64,000 nt of DNA from the NCBI RefSeq assembly GCF_030269925.1, contig NC_085107.1:8494001-8558000 (forward strand), given 5' to 3'. The notes beneath the pieces are model-generated. The model was not told where the DNA came from, ran no database searches, and was given only the letters and a program-made list of their open reading frames with translations. The position numbers were made by a program, and so were the translations under genes. The DNA is from Bombyx mori. Taxonomy: Eukaryota > Arthropoda > Insecta > Lepidoptera > Bombycidae. Below, piece after piece: positions 29,363-41,869 of the stretch. How positions within the stretch are numbered: position 1 is the stretch's first letter; each line of letters begins with the position of its first letter.

Positions 29363-31281
29363 TCAAGAAAACAAAAAGTATTTACCGTCGTAAAAATCTG
29401 AAGATAAGTAATTAATTGGTATAAAAGAAAAAAGTGAATCGTTTGCCCTTGTGTTATAAATAAAATATTTCACGAAGAAATTAATTCTTCTCCATTCATT
29501 TCATTAGAACACGGATTACTTTTTCGTGTTTACGTTTCACTGCGATATTGTCGGAACAATCACAGCGGTCGTCGATAAAGCTGCTTTAATCTAACTGTTG
29601 TTAAAACTGGCAACTAATATACAAAATGAAACTTTTCTCTCAGATTAATAATTTGCGTAGGTACGAACCTATTATGGACAGGACTTATTTCCATCAGTTA
29701 TAAAAGTTTCTACGGTTTGTGGTTAGCTTTTTAGTTATGTTAGTATTATTAAGAAGATAATAGTCTACCAAGCTATGGAAAAGCAAACACTTGGACTGGA
29801 TCTCTCAAAGTAGGTGTTGGCATTCGAGTTGTGATATCTAGCTGTATTCTCGTCGGATCTTCACAGTGGGTCGTGTTTGCGATTCGGTTGTAGATTCAAT
29901 GATGCAACCCTCTTGCTAGGGATAGTGTTAGCAAGACCTAGCTCACCGACCAAACCGGTGAAGCTGGCATAACCCTTCGAAGCTACCAGCAATTATGTAA
30001 GATAACGTACTAAGGTTACTAATGGTAACAAAGAAAAGTACTAAATATGCGGTGAAACATCAGCTTGTTTGCCCATTTACTACTGCTACTACATGGATAT
30101 GTTTCGCCCACGAACTAGTATAGTAGACGTAACGTGAAATCCATCGACCATCATGTGATATGAGATCGAAGTTTAACTGTTTACATGTTAGAAAAAATAT
30201 TATTGTACTGTTCTCTAACGCCAGATCAATTTTGCTTTGGAGCAGAGGCTGGCAAGACCGACTTAGCCACCTACCTATTTTGGCAATACATTACTCGTGA
30301 GAAAGCGTTGTAAAACTCTTTGTTTTCTGTGTTCTTAGTGCGAGTTTTCTAACGTTCTCGATAGCGTAAAAGTTAGCTCATATTTGTATGGAATGGGATC
30401 GTTTGCTTACGTTTGCCGCTAGGGGCGCTGTCGCAACTGCATACAAAACTGGATTAACTTTTACGCTATCGAGAAAGTTGAAAAACTCGCACTAAGCATA
30501 CTGACCTGTTTACTGCCTTTACCCCACCCGTACGTACGTACGCATATAACGATTCTAAAATACTTTTTTAAATTGAAAACGATCACAATAAGGGCTAGTA
30601 TAATTGCACAAAAGTTACTTTGGGCATCCATGTTTTTCCAACAACGGGCTTAACATCAACATTTTTATTAAAGCAATTGTAAGGGATTGAGATGATAACT
30701 CGTTATATAAAAGGCGAACAATACTGAACGAAAATCATTCATACAATTTCACGAGTTGAATCAGTTCTATCTACGTAATTAAAATATTTTGAAAGTGCGC
30801 ACTATGTCCATAAAACATCTCATTATAAAGGTAAAGTTGTAAAATATATTAAATGTCAGAAGTACTTTAATTACGCTTAATAATTTTTAATTCATTTGTA
30901 GTCCGTCTTTCGGTGACCACATGATGTAAAATAGATATTACAAACGTTGATAAAATATAATAAGATTATGCATTTTTTTAATTCGTGTAAACGTATAAAA
31001 TTACACTCCGTCTCCATTTTCATCATTGATACTTCTGTTTCCTGAACAGTCTCGCTGTATCCAAGTAAGCTTCTGAGAAACAAAACAGATCTATACGAAA
31101 ATAAAACAAACTACTTATATTCGAAGCTACATTAAAAGTTGTTACTTACATGTTAAAAAATTATTCTATAAAATATAATGACTCACCTTTGGTTCGAGTG
31201 AACGTTGATATTAGCTTCAGTACCGGATGCATTATCCGGCAGCTCTTCTATTTTAAAAGTTTCGCAAAAACTACTACGCAT
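29363..31281 (-). CDS. Unrecognised multi-exon gene (partial model)
   Basis: Three exons fit by splice phase on the minus strand. Exon A 31281-31187: ATG, MRSSFCETFKIEELPDNASG and on, ends AG before a strong GTGAGT. Exon B 31072-31007: TTTCTCAG acceptor, contains SLLGYSETVQETEVSMMKME, ends before GTGTAA. Exon C from 29583: SFIDDRCDCSDNIAVKRKHE. Exon C either splices at GTAATC after 29520 or reads on to TGA at 29363, after which AATAAA signals lie near 29290-29320. The first part looks like an acidic, soluble N-terminus with two nearby cysteines; I recognise no family. The acceptor of exon C is weak. Exon C lies upstream of, and exons A and B lie inside, the opposite-strand cystine-knot gene. 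Confidence 0.38.
29860..29995 (+). repeat. Abundant Bombyx repeat, partial
   Basis: Plus orientation: CGTCGGATCTTCACAGTGGG, GTAGATTC and CTCTTGCTAGGG blocks, ending with a GAAGCTACCAGC-like end. Diverged copy of the family at 36940-37215. Confidence 0.6.
30334..30496. mobile_element. MITE, 163 bp with long inverted repeats
   Basis: Left end CTTAGTGCGAGTTTT...CTCGATAGCGTAAAAGTTA is mirrored at the right by TAACTTTTACGCTATCGAG...AAAACTCGCACTAAG, about 40 bp per arm with one or two mismatches or gaps. TA lies within the outermost bases, so a TA target site is possible. No coding capacity. It lies about 210 bp upstream of the TATA box of the cystine-knot gene. Confidence 0.85.
30704..30713 (+). 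promoter_or_regulatory. TATA box of the cystine-knot gene
   Basis: TATATAAAAG. A TCATTC initiator-like site is centred about 33 bp downstream (near 30737), and the ATG follows at 30804 with A at -3. The arrangement is what a focused insect promoter looks like. Confidence 0.7.
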
Positions 31282-34200
31282 TTTTATGTAGAATGCACTG
31301 AAACTATGAATTAAGGACTGATTAAACATATTGTGTCTGCATATATTAAGTGTCATCAGTTTCCTGAGTAAAAAATTGTGACTAGAATTTGACTTCCATC
31401 TAATAGATAACTGTTTCCATCACAATGCAATTTTAGTGTAAATAATAAGGGAAACTATGTAAATGAGAAAAAAAATTTAGCTAACATCTAAATAATCTAT
31501 AAACCTATCAGAATAACTCTTTTGTGGTTTTTTAAGATAGGCAGACGGACTAACATTTTAACTGATATCAAGCTTTTATTGGATGGATCGCAAAATTTAT
31601 TATTTATTATAAATTATTTATTATTATTTATTTAAAAAAGACTTAGATGAGAAATACCGGCTATAAATGACTGAGTTGTGGCAAATACGTTTAGAATATT
31701 GCCCATACAATATCTAAAATTTAGTAGTAGCTCGATAGACAAAATATCTAACCACTTTAAGTAATTAATAAATTTTAATAAAATCAAAAAAACTGTTCTT
31801 AATTTGCCACTTATTGTAAGTATTTTCGAATATGCAGTTAGATTCCAAATAGGTACGCGTATTTCAAAGAATGGCTTCTCATACAATGTTGCAGGCAGTG
31901 GGCCGTTCTAAGGGATAAAGCTGACCTTTTTTGCGTTCATATTCACTATTATTTTAATGATTTTAATTTTATAATTATTTAGTTAATTTATTTATTTATT
32001 TTTGATTATAAAATATAGCTGATTTTCAATTTTACAACGAAAAGTTTTTTTTTCTATTTGATTTTATTACAAAAGGAAAACCAAAAAATACAATTTTAGA
32101 GACAACAGAGATAAATATTCATCCACCAAGCCAAGCGCACGTACTTGTTATTTTAAGAAATTCATACAAACGTAAATCTTCAACGTAACACGTGCGTGGA
32201 TGGCAAATGCTACTAAATTATAATTTTTTACCATTAAATAGATTCATACTAATATTACAATGAAATTATTCTATAATAACTTTATCCAAGTGACTAAAAA
32301 CAAAAATATACATTTAATTCCATTTCAGCGCAGGATACTTAAATGTCGGCAACATGACCAAGGACTCGATATTCTTTCTTCACTTGAATCTCACTAGTAT
32401 ACATTACTTACTTTCGTTGACTTCTGATTGAAGTATTTAATTCGTATTATTTTCTTTTAATTATTTCATTACATATAATCAGAATTAGTTATGTTAGAAG
32501 AAAATCTATTTTTAATACCTTACCTTTTTAGAACAGTTGAAACTATATGAAATATAATTACAAATATGTATTTTAGCATATTAGTTAGATTAATGTTAAA
32601 TTAAAATTCACTTAAACGAATTTCTACTCGAATAACTCGGAAATATAACAATGATAACATCACGCATCAAGAGAATTGGAAGTAATGTGCGCAAAAGTCA
32701 ACCCACGGGCCAAAGTTGTGACCGCAGGGTTCGCCGATCACAGCTAGTTAACAATTTATTGAAATAATGCTTCAGTCTTTGTCCACTGCGTCAACACATA
32801 AAATTTAAATTTTTATTCACAAACTATCAGTTGAATTTATCAAGAACGGCGCCTCAAATGTTAGAAGCTTTCGTCTCCTTTATAGATCAAATTAACGCTT
32901 CCACCATTACTGCACTTTTATTCCAATACTCAATGTAAGGTAATGCTCGCGATATTCTCTTTTAGAAACAATCTTTTTAAGAAACGTCATCAGTATTGTT
33001 TCCTTAAGCAAATTGAACATCGTCTAAGGGAAAACGAGAGAGAACAGCTAGCTACATTCGCTTCATATTGCAGAATCACGAGTAAATCTATTATAACATA
33101 TTAATCTTATTACCGTTTCGACTTTGACACACGCTTCTGCTACATCCTGTAGTTAGTATTAATCTTTTGAAACATTTCAGAAAAATCTTAGTAACCAATA
33201 TAAGATTCTTATTAAGTAACATGCATAACATACTTAAAACATTTTTTTTTCTTGTATCTACTTAGATTTTAGTTTTAACATTTTTAATTTTTATTTACTC
33301 CCAACTGTTTCGAACTACTGTCGTACAGCATAAGTGGCTATGGGTCGATCTACATCTACAATGAAACTAATTTGGTACCTACATACATATATGACGAAAC
33401 GCATATAGTAGGATATAAACTAACAAATGAAGAGATAAACGTTAAGCCCTAATTGGACATCAGTATTTTAGAACGCGAATACGAACCGGAAATAAAATGT
33501 TTCTGAAATCGGTAGACACAACAACGTAAATATCTCCTCTCACTTTAACATGAGATCAGAGCTTCAATAAAATAACAAATATCCAAGAAGACACCCCTAC
33601 CAACACAAGTAGGCTCGTAATTCTCGTCCGCTCAAATACATATGTATGTCGATATCCTCAGGACTAAGAATTGCGACCTCTATACATAATTTCATCAAGA
33701 ATTGTTATTCCTCCTTTTATACCTACGAGCCGCTAAAGCCGTCACAAATGGTAGAGACGCGCGTAGATCGGATTTGATTGTTCAGAATTGTGATTCTCCG
33801 TGGATTCTTTTTTTCAACCTTACCTGTTACACCGTTTTTCAAGGTATTGTCTAACCCTTTCTGGCAATAGGTCGAAAGTTAACGAGAATTCTGGTTTCAT
33901 CCTCATCATAACATTAATAACTTAACATATAATTTAAGGGAAAAGTTAGCTCTTATCTTAGCTGTTAGCGCCTATGAGGATGCTTAAATCGTGTAGTTTT
34001 GAAAAAATGAACTCCGAAACATTTTAATTCATTTTTCTTTAATTCGAATGATCAAATTTTCACGATTGTTCTAAACGAAACAAAAAAGAAGACATATCTT
34101 AATCTAAACCATTTGTTAAACCATTAGTATTGATATCACAGTAGTATTCATTATAACATGTGCGCACTCACGTTCTGACGCACTGTTACAGTGCTCATAC

Positions 34201-37200
34201 CGCCCGATTAGCCTCATGTCTCTAGGTAAACTGTATGAGCGTCTGCTTTACAAACGCCTCAGAGAGTTCGTCTCATCCAAGAACATTCTTATCGATGACC
34301 AATTCGGATTCCGCACAAATCACTCATGCATACAACAGGTACACCGCTTCACGGAGTACATTCTCGTAGGGCTTAATCAACCAAAACTGCTCTACACAGG
34401 AATTCTCTTCTTCGACGTCGCAAAAGCGTTCGTCAAATTGTGGCATGACGGTTTGATTTTCAGACTATTCAACATGGGCGTGCTGGACAGTCTCGTGCTT
34501 ATAATACGTCACTTCAGAGCGACTGCTCACGGCTGGAGTCTTGCAAGGTTCCGTCCTCTCCGCTCCTATTCAGTTTATTTATCAACGATATTTCCCGGTC
34601 GCCGCCGACCCAGTTAGCCTTATTCGCCGATGACATGACCGTTTACTACTCGAGTAGAAACAAGTCCCTAATAGCGAGGAAGCTCCAGCGCGCAGCCGTA
34701 ACCCTCTACAGTGGTTCCGAAAATGGCGCACATCAACCTTGGTGCTCTTTCAAATAGGGAAACCCAACCCGTATTTCCTCCGGCATTAGAAGGACAAATC
34801 TCACAACACTGATCACCCTCTTCGGCCAACCAATACCCTGACCCAGGAAGGTCAAGTACCTGGGAGTCAACCTGGATGCATCGATGACATTTCACCAGAA
34901 CATAAAATCAGTCAATCAGTCAGACTACTGCCCAAATCCTGATCACGCAAGAGACAGTCACCGTCGCCCTAGACATGTCCTTACTGATCCATCAGATCCA
35001 ATAACCGTTGCATTAGACACCTTTAGCTCTAACACTAGAAGTAGGCTCAGAGACTCCGGTAACCGTACTCGTCGAACTCGCAAAGAGTTCGACGTGCAAC
35101 CTAATCTAAACATCATCCCGCTGAGTTTTTCGCCGGATCTTCTCAGCGGGTCGCGTTTCCGAAATCTGATAATAGGTTCATTCGCGAAGCAGCTGCTCTT
35201 GAATTGTTAGGTCTCCTTTGGAGGCGCTCGGACAGCTTTTAACTAATCCCACCCCTCCTGGCTAAGCCTTTGCTCGCCCATCTGTCCTGGTGAAACTGGA
35301 AAGGCCTCCGGGCCACCAGTAATCCTTAAACCATAAAAAAACGATGCTCAACATACATACGTGTCAGCACCATATGAAGCTTATCAAATACATACTACTA
35401 ACATAACGTGTGAATTTCAAGGCTCCGTAGCTAAATAGTAAAATCCCTTAAAAAATCGTGCAGTATCGTTAGCCGTTTATTATGATACAGCCGATTTTTG
35501 ATAGTAAATGTACGACCTATTGTACAACGAAAACTAGGACTGTCCCTTGTATTATCTAACATAGATAAAGAGAAAAAAAACCAAATAAACACGTAAAAAA
35601 CCAGATGCCATTAAATTGTATTTATTTAAAAACAATACCAGTGTCACTGCGACCTGAGAATCGTGATACTTTAAGTTAATGTAAACTGTAGATGCATTAT
35701 ACTCATGTAAGTGACGTAAAAGAATATAAATTTTAATGTGATATTTTCTTTGTTATGCTAGCTCTCTCGCCTCTGAATCTATTATTACTGTTATTATTTT
35801 TAGTTTTTGTTGTTTTTTATTTATTGATTTTAGTCAGTTTTTTTTAGTGCAAGCGCTTTTAGATTTTTAGTTACTAGAGTTTAGAGTAATCAATTGTTTT
35901 AATATCATTAATTTTTAAATATGTAACGTTCATTATTTTGGTAATAAACCAATAAATATATTTCGATTATTATGAACTCACAGTTATACCGCTTTTCAGA
36001 TCAGAAAACTTGTATATTTCAAGAAATATTTTATTTTTATCACAAATGCGAACATTCATAATATTACCAATTTCATGGCAAATAAGTGTAGGATAGTATC
36101 TATTTTTTACACTTCAATGTACCTACTACGAGTATCACGAAAATACGATTAGGTTACAAAATTTTGTAATGAACTCCGCTGACTTCAATCTGCTGTAACT
36201 GTAAATCGCTTTCAACTATAACTGTAACTCCCACAATAATATTAGAAGAAAATACAAAGAAGAAGAGAATCGTCTTTTTGGCTATTCATCTTGAGATACC
36301 GATATATGCCCACATAGCACCCGCAGAATAGAAACTATATTGTTTCACCAATTAGTTTTCACTCACGAATTGTTCTTGTTTCTAACTTCTCACTAAATCC
36401 TTTTGACAAATGATTTTTTGACAAAATCATCAATTTGAACAAAGCCCACTAGTTTTAGAGCCTCTAGGTCTACCTATCGAGTACCTATCAATATTATACT
36501 ATTTCTAGCTCATAGCATTTGAGATTTATGATTTTAATAATATTATACATTTATTGCCATTTCAAGCTGATAGTTTAACAATGAATTATGTCGGCAGGCG
36601 TTATGTGTAACTTTATGTCTCGGGTCGATGAGCAGCAGTGAAGAGTCAGCCAGAGACTTCATAGAACATGTTCTCCGTATCCCGAATCCTGACAGAGTCC
36701 TCAATTCAGTTCTTGGAAGGCTTGAGAGAAACAGACAAGCATTAGCTAAGGAAGCACGTCTCGACAACAGCGATTGTCAAGACTCTGAGACTGTGGTAAT
36801 TTATTATTGATTTAATTCTTTACTTTGGCACAGATTCCGAATTCGTGTATTAAGCCGCATGGTAAGCTACCTTTATTTTGCCTACTTATACCACAAAGCG
36901 TTACGTTGCGGTTTAAAGGGTAAGACGGTGGTACAATAGAGTCGAATCGGAGACTTTATGTCACTGTCCTCGAACTCGTGACTTGCGACGAAGGGCTCGA
37001 CGAACGAATTAACCCATAGACACAGCCCACTGAGTTTCTCGCCGGATCTTCTCAGTGAGTCGCGTTTCCCATCCGGTGGTAGAGTCTGTGAAGCACTGCT
37101 CTTGCTAGGGCCATTGTTAGCAACACTCCGGTTTGAGCCCCGTGAGGCTACATGTTAGGGCGAAGCTGAAGTAGCCTCTTAAGGTTATCAGCATAGGTAG

Positions 37201-40200
37201 GAAAAAAAGAAAAAAAAGAGAAAAAAGAAATAAAAAAGGAGACTTCATGTCTCAGGATGGATAGCAACACTCTATTCCAATTTTTTAAATTGCGGAATCA
37301 CGAGTCTTGGTAAACCGTAAGCCCGTCTAACGTATTTCTGCCGCGAAACTGTAACTTACTTCCTTATAAGGGTCGAACATCCGATATTAATGCAATCGAG
37401 ACTTTGAGTTCATATATGAGTTCCTAGATGAGCGACGGTACTGAATTCAACTCAAGTCATTGAATAACCAGCCCCACTGACACAACCCAGTGAGTTTCTC
37501 GCTGGATCTTCTCAGTGGGTCGAGATTCCTATTCAGTGGTAGATTCGGCGAAGCACTGTTCTTACAACAAGGGAACAAGTAAAGCTGTCTCTCAAAGTAT
37601 CTCAGGCTAGGCTCATTGAGCTCCTAGGTCAGGGAAGCTGGAATAGCCCCTCGGGGCTACCAGTGAATAGCTTAGACAAAAATCACAGAGAATAGACCGC
37701 GAAGTCATTCACTCGTTTGTTTTACTTACCTATACGAGTAAGAGTACGTAATAGTAACACTGACATGTGTAACTGATATATGTAATAGTACCATTTTACG
37801 TTCTTGAGTTGTTTTTCGCTTTGGTTTACATATAATATTGACATTTAAAATAAAATACATTTCCCGTCTTTTTTATTGATAATGCCCGTGAATAGCACTG
37901 AAAACACTGTACGTAAGTAGCTGTTTTGTCATTGACCATTTATAAATTGATTTATGTGCATTTTAAATATGTGCCTTAAAATCTGTACGTGCTACGTCGT
38001 CTCACCTTTTTTGGACTTGATATGAGGGCGGTTAACTAGGTACATGATGCTTCAATCAACAGCAGTAGTAATTTGGAATGAAAACTTCATGTTGAAAACA
38101 TTATTTTGTCATAATAAATACTCATAAATGACTGTCTCGCTTCGTTATGCGAAATATATTATACATTCGGTGAAGCTAACAACGTGCCGCATATATTTTA
38201 TCCTGATGGTACTAGGACAAGCACCTCTTCTGAATTACAACACATACAAGCCAATAAAACGGGATGTATATTTTAAATATTTATTTACTTTAATGTTTCA
38301 GGTTTTGCCTGAGTATACTGAATCAATACAGCCTTCGAGAGAAAAGGAATTGAGGCATGTGACTACGCAGGTAAGATATAATAATAACTTCATACACCGT
38401 TCAGTGTGTCCAAAAACCTATTGAGGGATTTTGATCTAAATTGAACTCTATTTGCTATTATTGTCAATTAAGATTAAAAACAAGTTTATCAATTTATGAT
38501 CAAAACCCATGAAAAAAAAAAAAAAAAACCTTTGAAAAATAATAAGTACGCTTTTACTAAGCAAGTCGCAAATTATGTTAAAGAAGTTCAGGTCATAATG
38601 CCTGATCCTTACTAAGTCTTACATTATTTGATTACTTTCTAGTTGGAAAACATTTTCCGAAAATAGTAGATAATTAATTTAAGTACCTAAAATATTTATA
38701 TGTGCCAACGTATACAAAAGGCAAAAACAAATCTTAAAAGCAAATAAATAAAACCGTAATGTGTAGTTAAATCATATTTTGGTATAGGTAGATTAAGTAT
38801 TGGATTTTAACGGAATTTGTAGTAAATCTATATTTACTACAGTAAATATCTTCGAGTGCCTGACGATGTTATCAGAGCATTACACGGTAACACGTAAATA
38901 ATACTCGTCTTAGGTTACGTACAACCTTCGCAACGGTATTATTTCACTGTTATGTAGACAACAACGGAAGAAAGTTGGACTTTTAAAATCTCATCAAGAG
39001 CAATGCTGTAATGACGTAACAACCAGGCTACTGTTAGAAGACAGATATAGCTTTAATATTTCGTCATAGAGTGATTGTTAAAGAGGACACGATAGAATTA
39101 CCAGTTGAAATTGTTAGTTGAATAATTCTAAGCTTCAAAAGATGAATGCAGTTTAAATTCTATCAACTACTATAGCTAACAATATATACTAGCAATCAAT
39201 ATAAGATCATATAATTATGTATAGCCGAACCTTACTTTTCAGAAACATTACCCAATCTGCCATCTCGAGAGGAAGATAAAAAAGTTGAATACCGACGAAT
39301 ACGAATATCGACCCGCCTACTACGAAGAAGTTCGATGCACAATGGCTACAAGTGAAGATCTCGGAGTAACGAATGAGGTATACAATCGACTCTACTCTAT
39401 CGACTCTCGACTCTATTCTATCGTTAACTTGTTGTTATATTTTCTTTGAAATAAATAAATATAAATAAAACCCACTCTTGTGACCTAGAATCTTCAAAAA
39501 GGTCGGCAGCCATAACTAAATCTTTATCATAAGATATTTTTGCAATTAAATCATGCCACACCAAAGCTAAATATTATTTTAAAATTTACTCTTATTGCCA
39601 ACTACATTATTTCGATCTAATCGATAAGCATTTTTTTCGGTTAAGCTGATTCATTAGCTCACAGCCAACACACCTTAAATTACAAAATTAAATATAAGAG
39701 GCTTGTTCAATAGTGACAACACGTTACATTCTCCTTGGAAAGAAAAAAGATACTGACATGTATTAGATATAATAACAATAATAATAAAGCAATCAATTCT
39801 TTGTTATTTTAAAAAAATAGAAGTCATTTGTTTACGATGTATCGGAAAGTGTTCATAAAAATGGATAAAATTCGAGTTTGCGCAGTAATATCTCTGCTTG
39901 AATTTTTTTACTACGAGGCTGACATATCATGACTCGAGAGCAACATTAGGGGTTCATGCTCCTTCATATTCTACGGTTGTGCAGTGGTGTCTTGAGTTCA
40001 AATGAGAAAGAACTTACATTAACGATGTCCCTCACACGGACCTACGTCGGTAGTGACTGAACAAATGATTTAAAACTGGATAAAATTGTCTTGACGAATC
40101 ATCGTGTTACTGTTTCTTTGTAACAGAACAAATGAAAATTTCTATAGGAATTGTCCATAATATTATTTATACACAACCATTTTGCTATGAAAACAGTGTC

Positions 40201-41866
40201 AGCACGCTGGGTGTCCAGAATGCTTTCTGACGCGCAGAAACAAACAAGACTGAGAATTTCATAAAATCTGTTTGGGTTGTAACACACAACGAGATCTTGA
40301 TCGATTTTTGGCAGGAATCATAACTATTGTCGAAACATTGTTTCAAATTTGTAAGAGACCGCCATCTCCAACTTCGAAGAAATTAAGGTGCTTTCATCCG
40401 CCGGTAAGATCATGTGGGCAGTTTTTCTGGGACAGCGAAAGTGTGGTAAAGATCCAATACCTTAATCATGGAGCCACTATTATAGGGACTTTGTACGCAG
40501 GACAAATAACAAAGTTTCATGAGGAAATACGCGAGCCACGACGTGGCAAACTCGCTGAAGTTATTTTGTATCACGAAGATAAGCCCCCATGCACAAGTCC
40601 CGAGCTGCGATGGCTGCCATTCAAGAAGCTGGCTTTGAAATGATAGAATATCCTTCATATTCACCGAACCTAGCTCCTAATGATTCTTACTTATTGCTGC
40701 GGTTAAAGGAACATCGTAGAAGCCATAAATTTAAAGATGATGACGAAGCGGTCGCCCCGTTATACGATTTTTTAAGGCATCAGGAATATAAAAAAGGGTT
40801 ATTTTAGCTTTAGAATAAAAATATACAAAGTGTAATAACCTCAAAGGTGACTACGTCGAAACATAAAATTACTTTTGATCTTCGATCAATAATAGTCTTT
40901 TGATAGTAGATAGTTGCGTCATAACCATTATCACCTTTACACGTTTACCCCTAGTACTTTTATTTAATTTTGATATAGCCGTTACGTCGTGTTTCAGCTA
41001 CGGTCCAAATACGCAGCCTGCGCTAATACGTACTGATCACTTGTTTATGAACAACTTCGACAATGAAAGAAAAACATCGAATAATAAAAATCAAACCGCA
41101 AAATTAATAAATTTGCGTAATTATTACTTATATTAATAACGTAATAATTAGGCAAATTCATTAATTTTATGGTAGAGCGTTATTAAAAAATCCGTGGGTA
41201 AATGCCACCATCGGCAGACGTGCCGGACAACTGATAAACATATAATACAACTGACATTTTGACCATAAATCATTGAACATCATTGTTAAGATCGATATTT
41301 CGAAACACTTTTGGCACAAATACTCTTTGTATTTCCTATTATAATAATCTAATGAAACTATATTTAGAACGAATTCAACAGCAAGTTTTCAGTTTGGATT
41401 CTATTTCTTCATTCATTTATATACTAATTATAGAATGGTCGTTTTTTAGATTTGTTCGAGTCTCGGCTTTTCTTGCGTTCAATGGAATAAGACCATACAT
41501 TTGACAAGGAGGCGGTATTCCAGGTATAAATAGAAATATTTATTTATATAATCTTCACAGTCATACCAACTTCCTACCAAACGTAAACGATCTGAACCAG
41601 TGCGAGCGGTTTAAGAATATTAATAGCATATTTCGAATCAAACGACTCATTTTAATGAATAGCTTTTAAAATTAACATACGTTACCTAATTTGTTTTTGA
41701 CGATTTTGCTAGTTTTAGCGAAATCTAAACGAATATATTAAATTAATTTAAATACCATTCTCGATTTTCTAGTGATTGTTGGGAGACTAGGACGCTGGTG
41801 ATACCTGCTGGATGCGAATGTATGTGGCCCGTATACAGACTGGGCGACATGAAGTTACACGTGTAA
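30804..41866 (+). CDS. Secreted cystine-knot factor (PTTH/trunk- or IL-17-like), 198 aa, 6 exons
   Basis: Exons, all GT-AG and in phase: 30804-30830, 36598-36795, 38302-38370, 39243-39377, 41450-41523, 41773-41866 (TAA); AATAAA follows at about 41876. Exon 1 plus the start of exon 2 give a signal peptide (MSIKHLIIK then ALCVTLCLG). A propeptide of charged residues follows (ESARDFIEHVLRIPNPDRVL and on). The last three exons form the cysteine domain: YPIC, EYRPAYYEEVRC, ICSSLGFSCVQW, TIHLTRRRYS, DCWETRT, IPAGCECMWP. The order C, (R/P)xxxxEVxC, C-x5-C, a basic beta strand and a final GCEC is that of secreted cystine-knot ligands; by eye PTTH/trunk fits best and IL-17 second. The count is seven cysteines in the domain, so an unpaired one could link dimers. 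The acceptor of exon 2 has a weak pyrimidine tract. Intron 1 holds a LINE, intron 4 a mariner relic. Confidence 0.8.
31290..34140. other. Part of intron 1 of the cystine-knot gene, no feature
   Basis: AT-rich intron without any exon, RNA gene or recognisable mobile element. A minus-strand open frame at 31632-31886 has no family resemblance. Confidence 0.5.
34150..35335 (+). mobile_element. Truncated jockey-like LINE with internal deletion
   Basis: Reverse-transcriptase fragment: GKLYERLLYKRLREF, DDQFGFRTNHSC, YTGILFFDVAKAF, then a frameshift near 34560, then ALFADDMTVYYSSR with the FADD catalytic motif. A join from FHQNIKSV directly to a later C-terminal part (CPNPDHA, RLRDSGNRTRR, FAKQLLLNC) shows a missing middle. 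The 3' tail runs through TCTGTCCTGGTGAAACTGG to a short A-run near 35335. Dead copy, 5'-truncated, in sense orientation within intron 1 of the cystine-knot gene. Confidence 0.85.
36940..37215 (+). repeat. Abundant Bombyx interspersed repeat
   Basis: CACAGCCCACTGAGTTTCTC, GCCGGATCTTCTCAGTGAG, CCATCCGGTGGTAGAGTCTG, CTCTTGCTAGGGCCATTGTT, then TTGAGCCCCGTGAGG and an A-rich tail (37199-37240). It lies in intron 2 of the cystine-knot gene, in sense orientation. Confidence 0.75.
37440..37690 (+). repeat. Second adjacent copy of the abundant repeat
   Basis: CACAACCCAGTGAGTTTCTC, GCTGGATCTTCTCAGTGGG, GGTAGATTCGGCGAAGCACT and a CTACCAGTGAATAG end. Same orientation as 36940-37215; the stretch between the two contains a minus-strand SINE-like relic. 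Confidence 0.7.
39696..40888 (+). mobile_element. Decayed mariner in intron 4 of the cystine-knot gene
   Basis: The 5' part matches the leader of the mariner at 46657 (AATAGTGACAACAC..., TCCTTGGAAAGAAAAAAGAT). Transposase remnants occur in several frames: MDKIRVCAVISLLEF (39861), FFWDSE..VVKIQYLNHGATI, then YHEDKPP where family members have an HxDNAP-type motif with the catalytic Asp, then KSRAAMAAIQEAGFEMIEYP and YSPNLAPND. Frame breaks and substitutions make it inactive. Ends are degenerate, so the limits are approximate. Confidence 0.75.
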
Positions 41867-41869
41867 AGC

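Noticed and set aside
30892..31083. Single-exon 63-codon minus gene
   Set aside because: Its useful part is exon B of the spliced model; the rest reads into an AT-rich intron.
35700..35720. Short ATG exon ending at GTAAGT (MHYTH) as first exon of the cystine-knot gene
   Set aside because: It also fits in phase, but 30804-30830 has a TATA box, a better start context and gives a much better signal peptide.
40900..41136. Open frame after TTTCAG as an exon of the cystine-knot gene
   Set aside because: No cysteines or family pattern, no donor in phase, and the exon at 41450 fits both neighbours.
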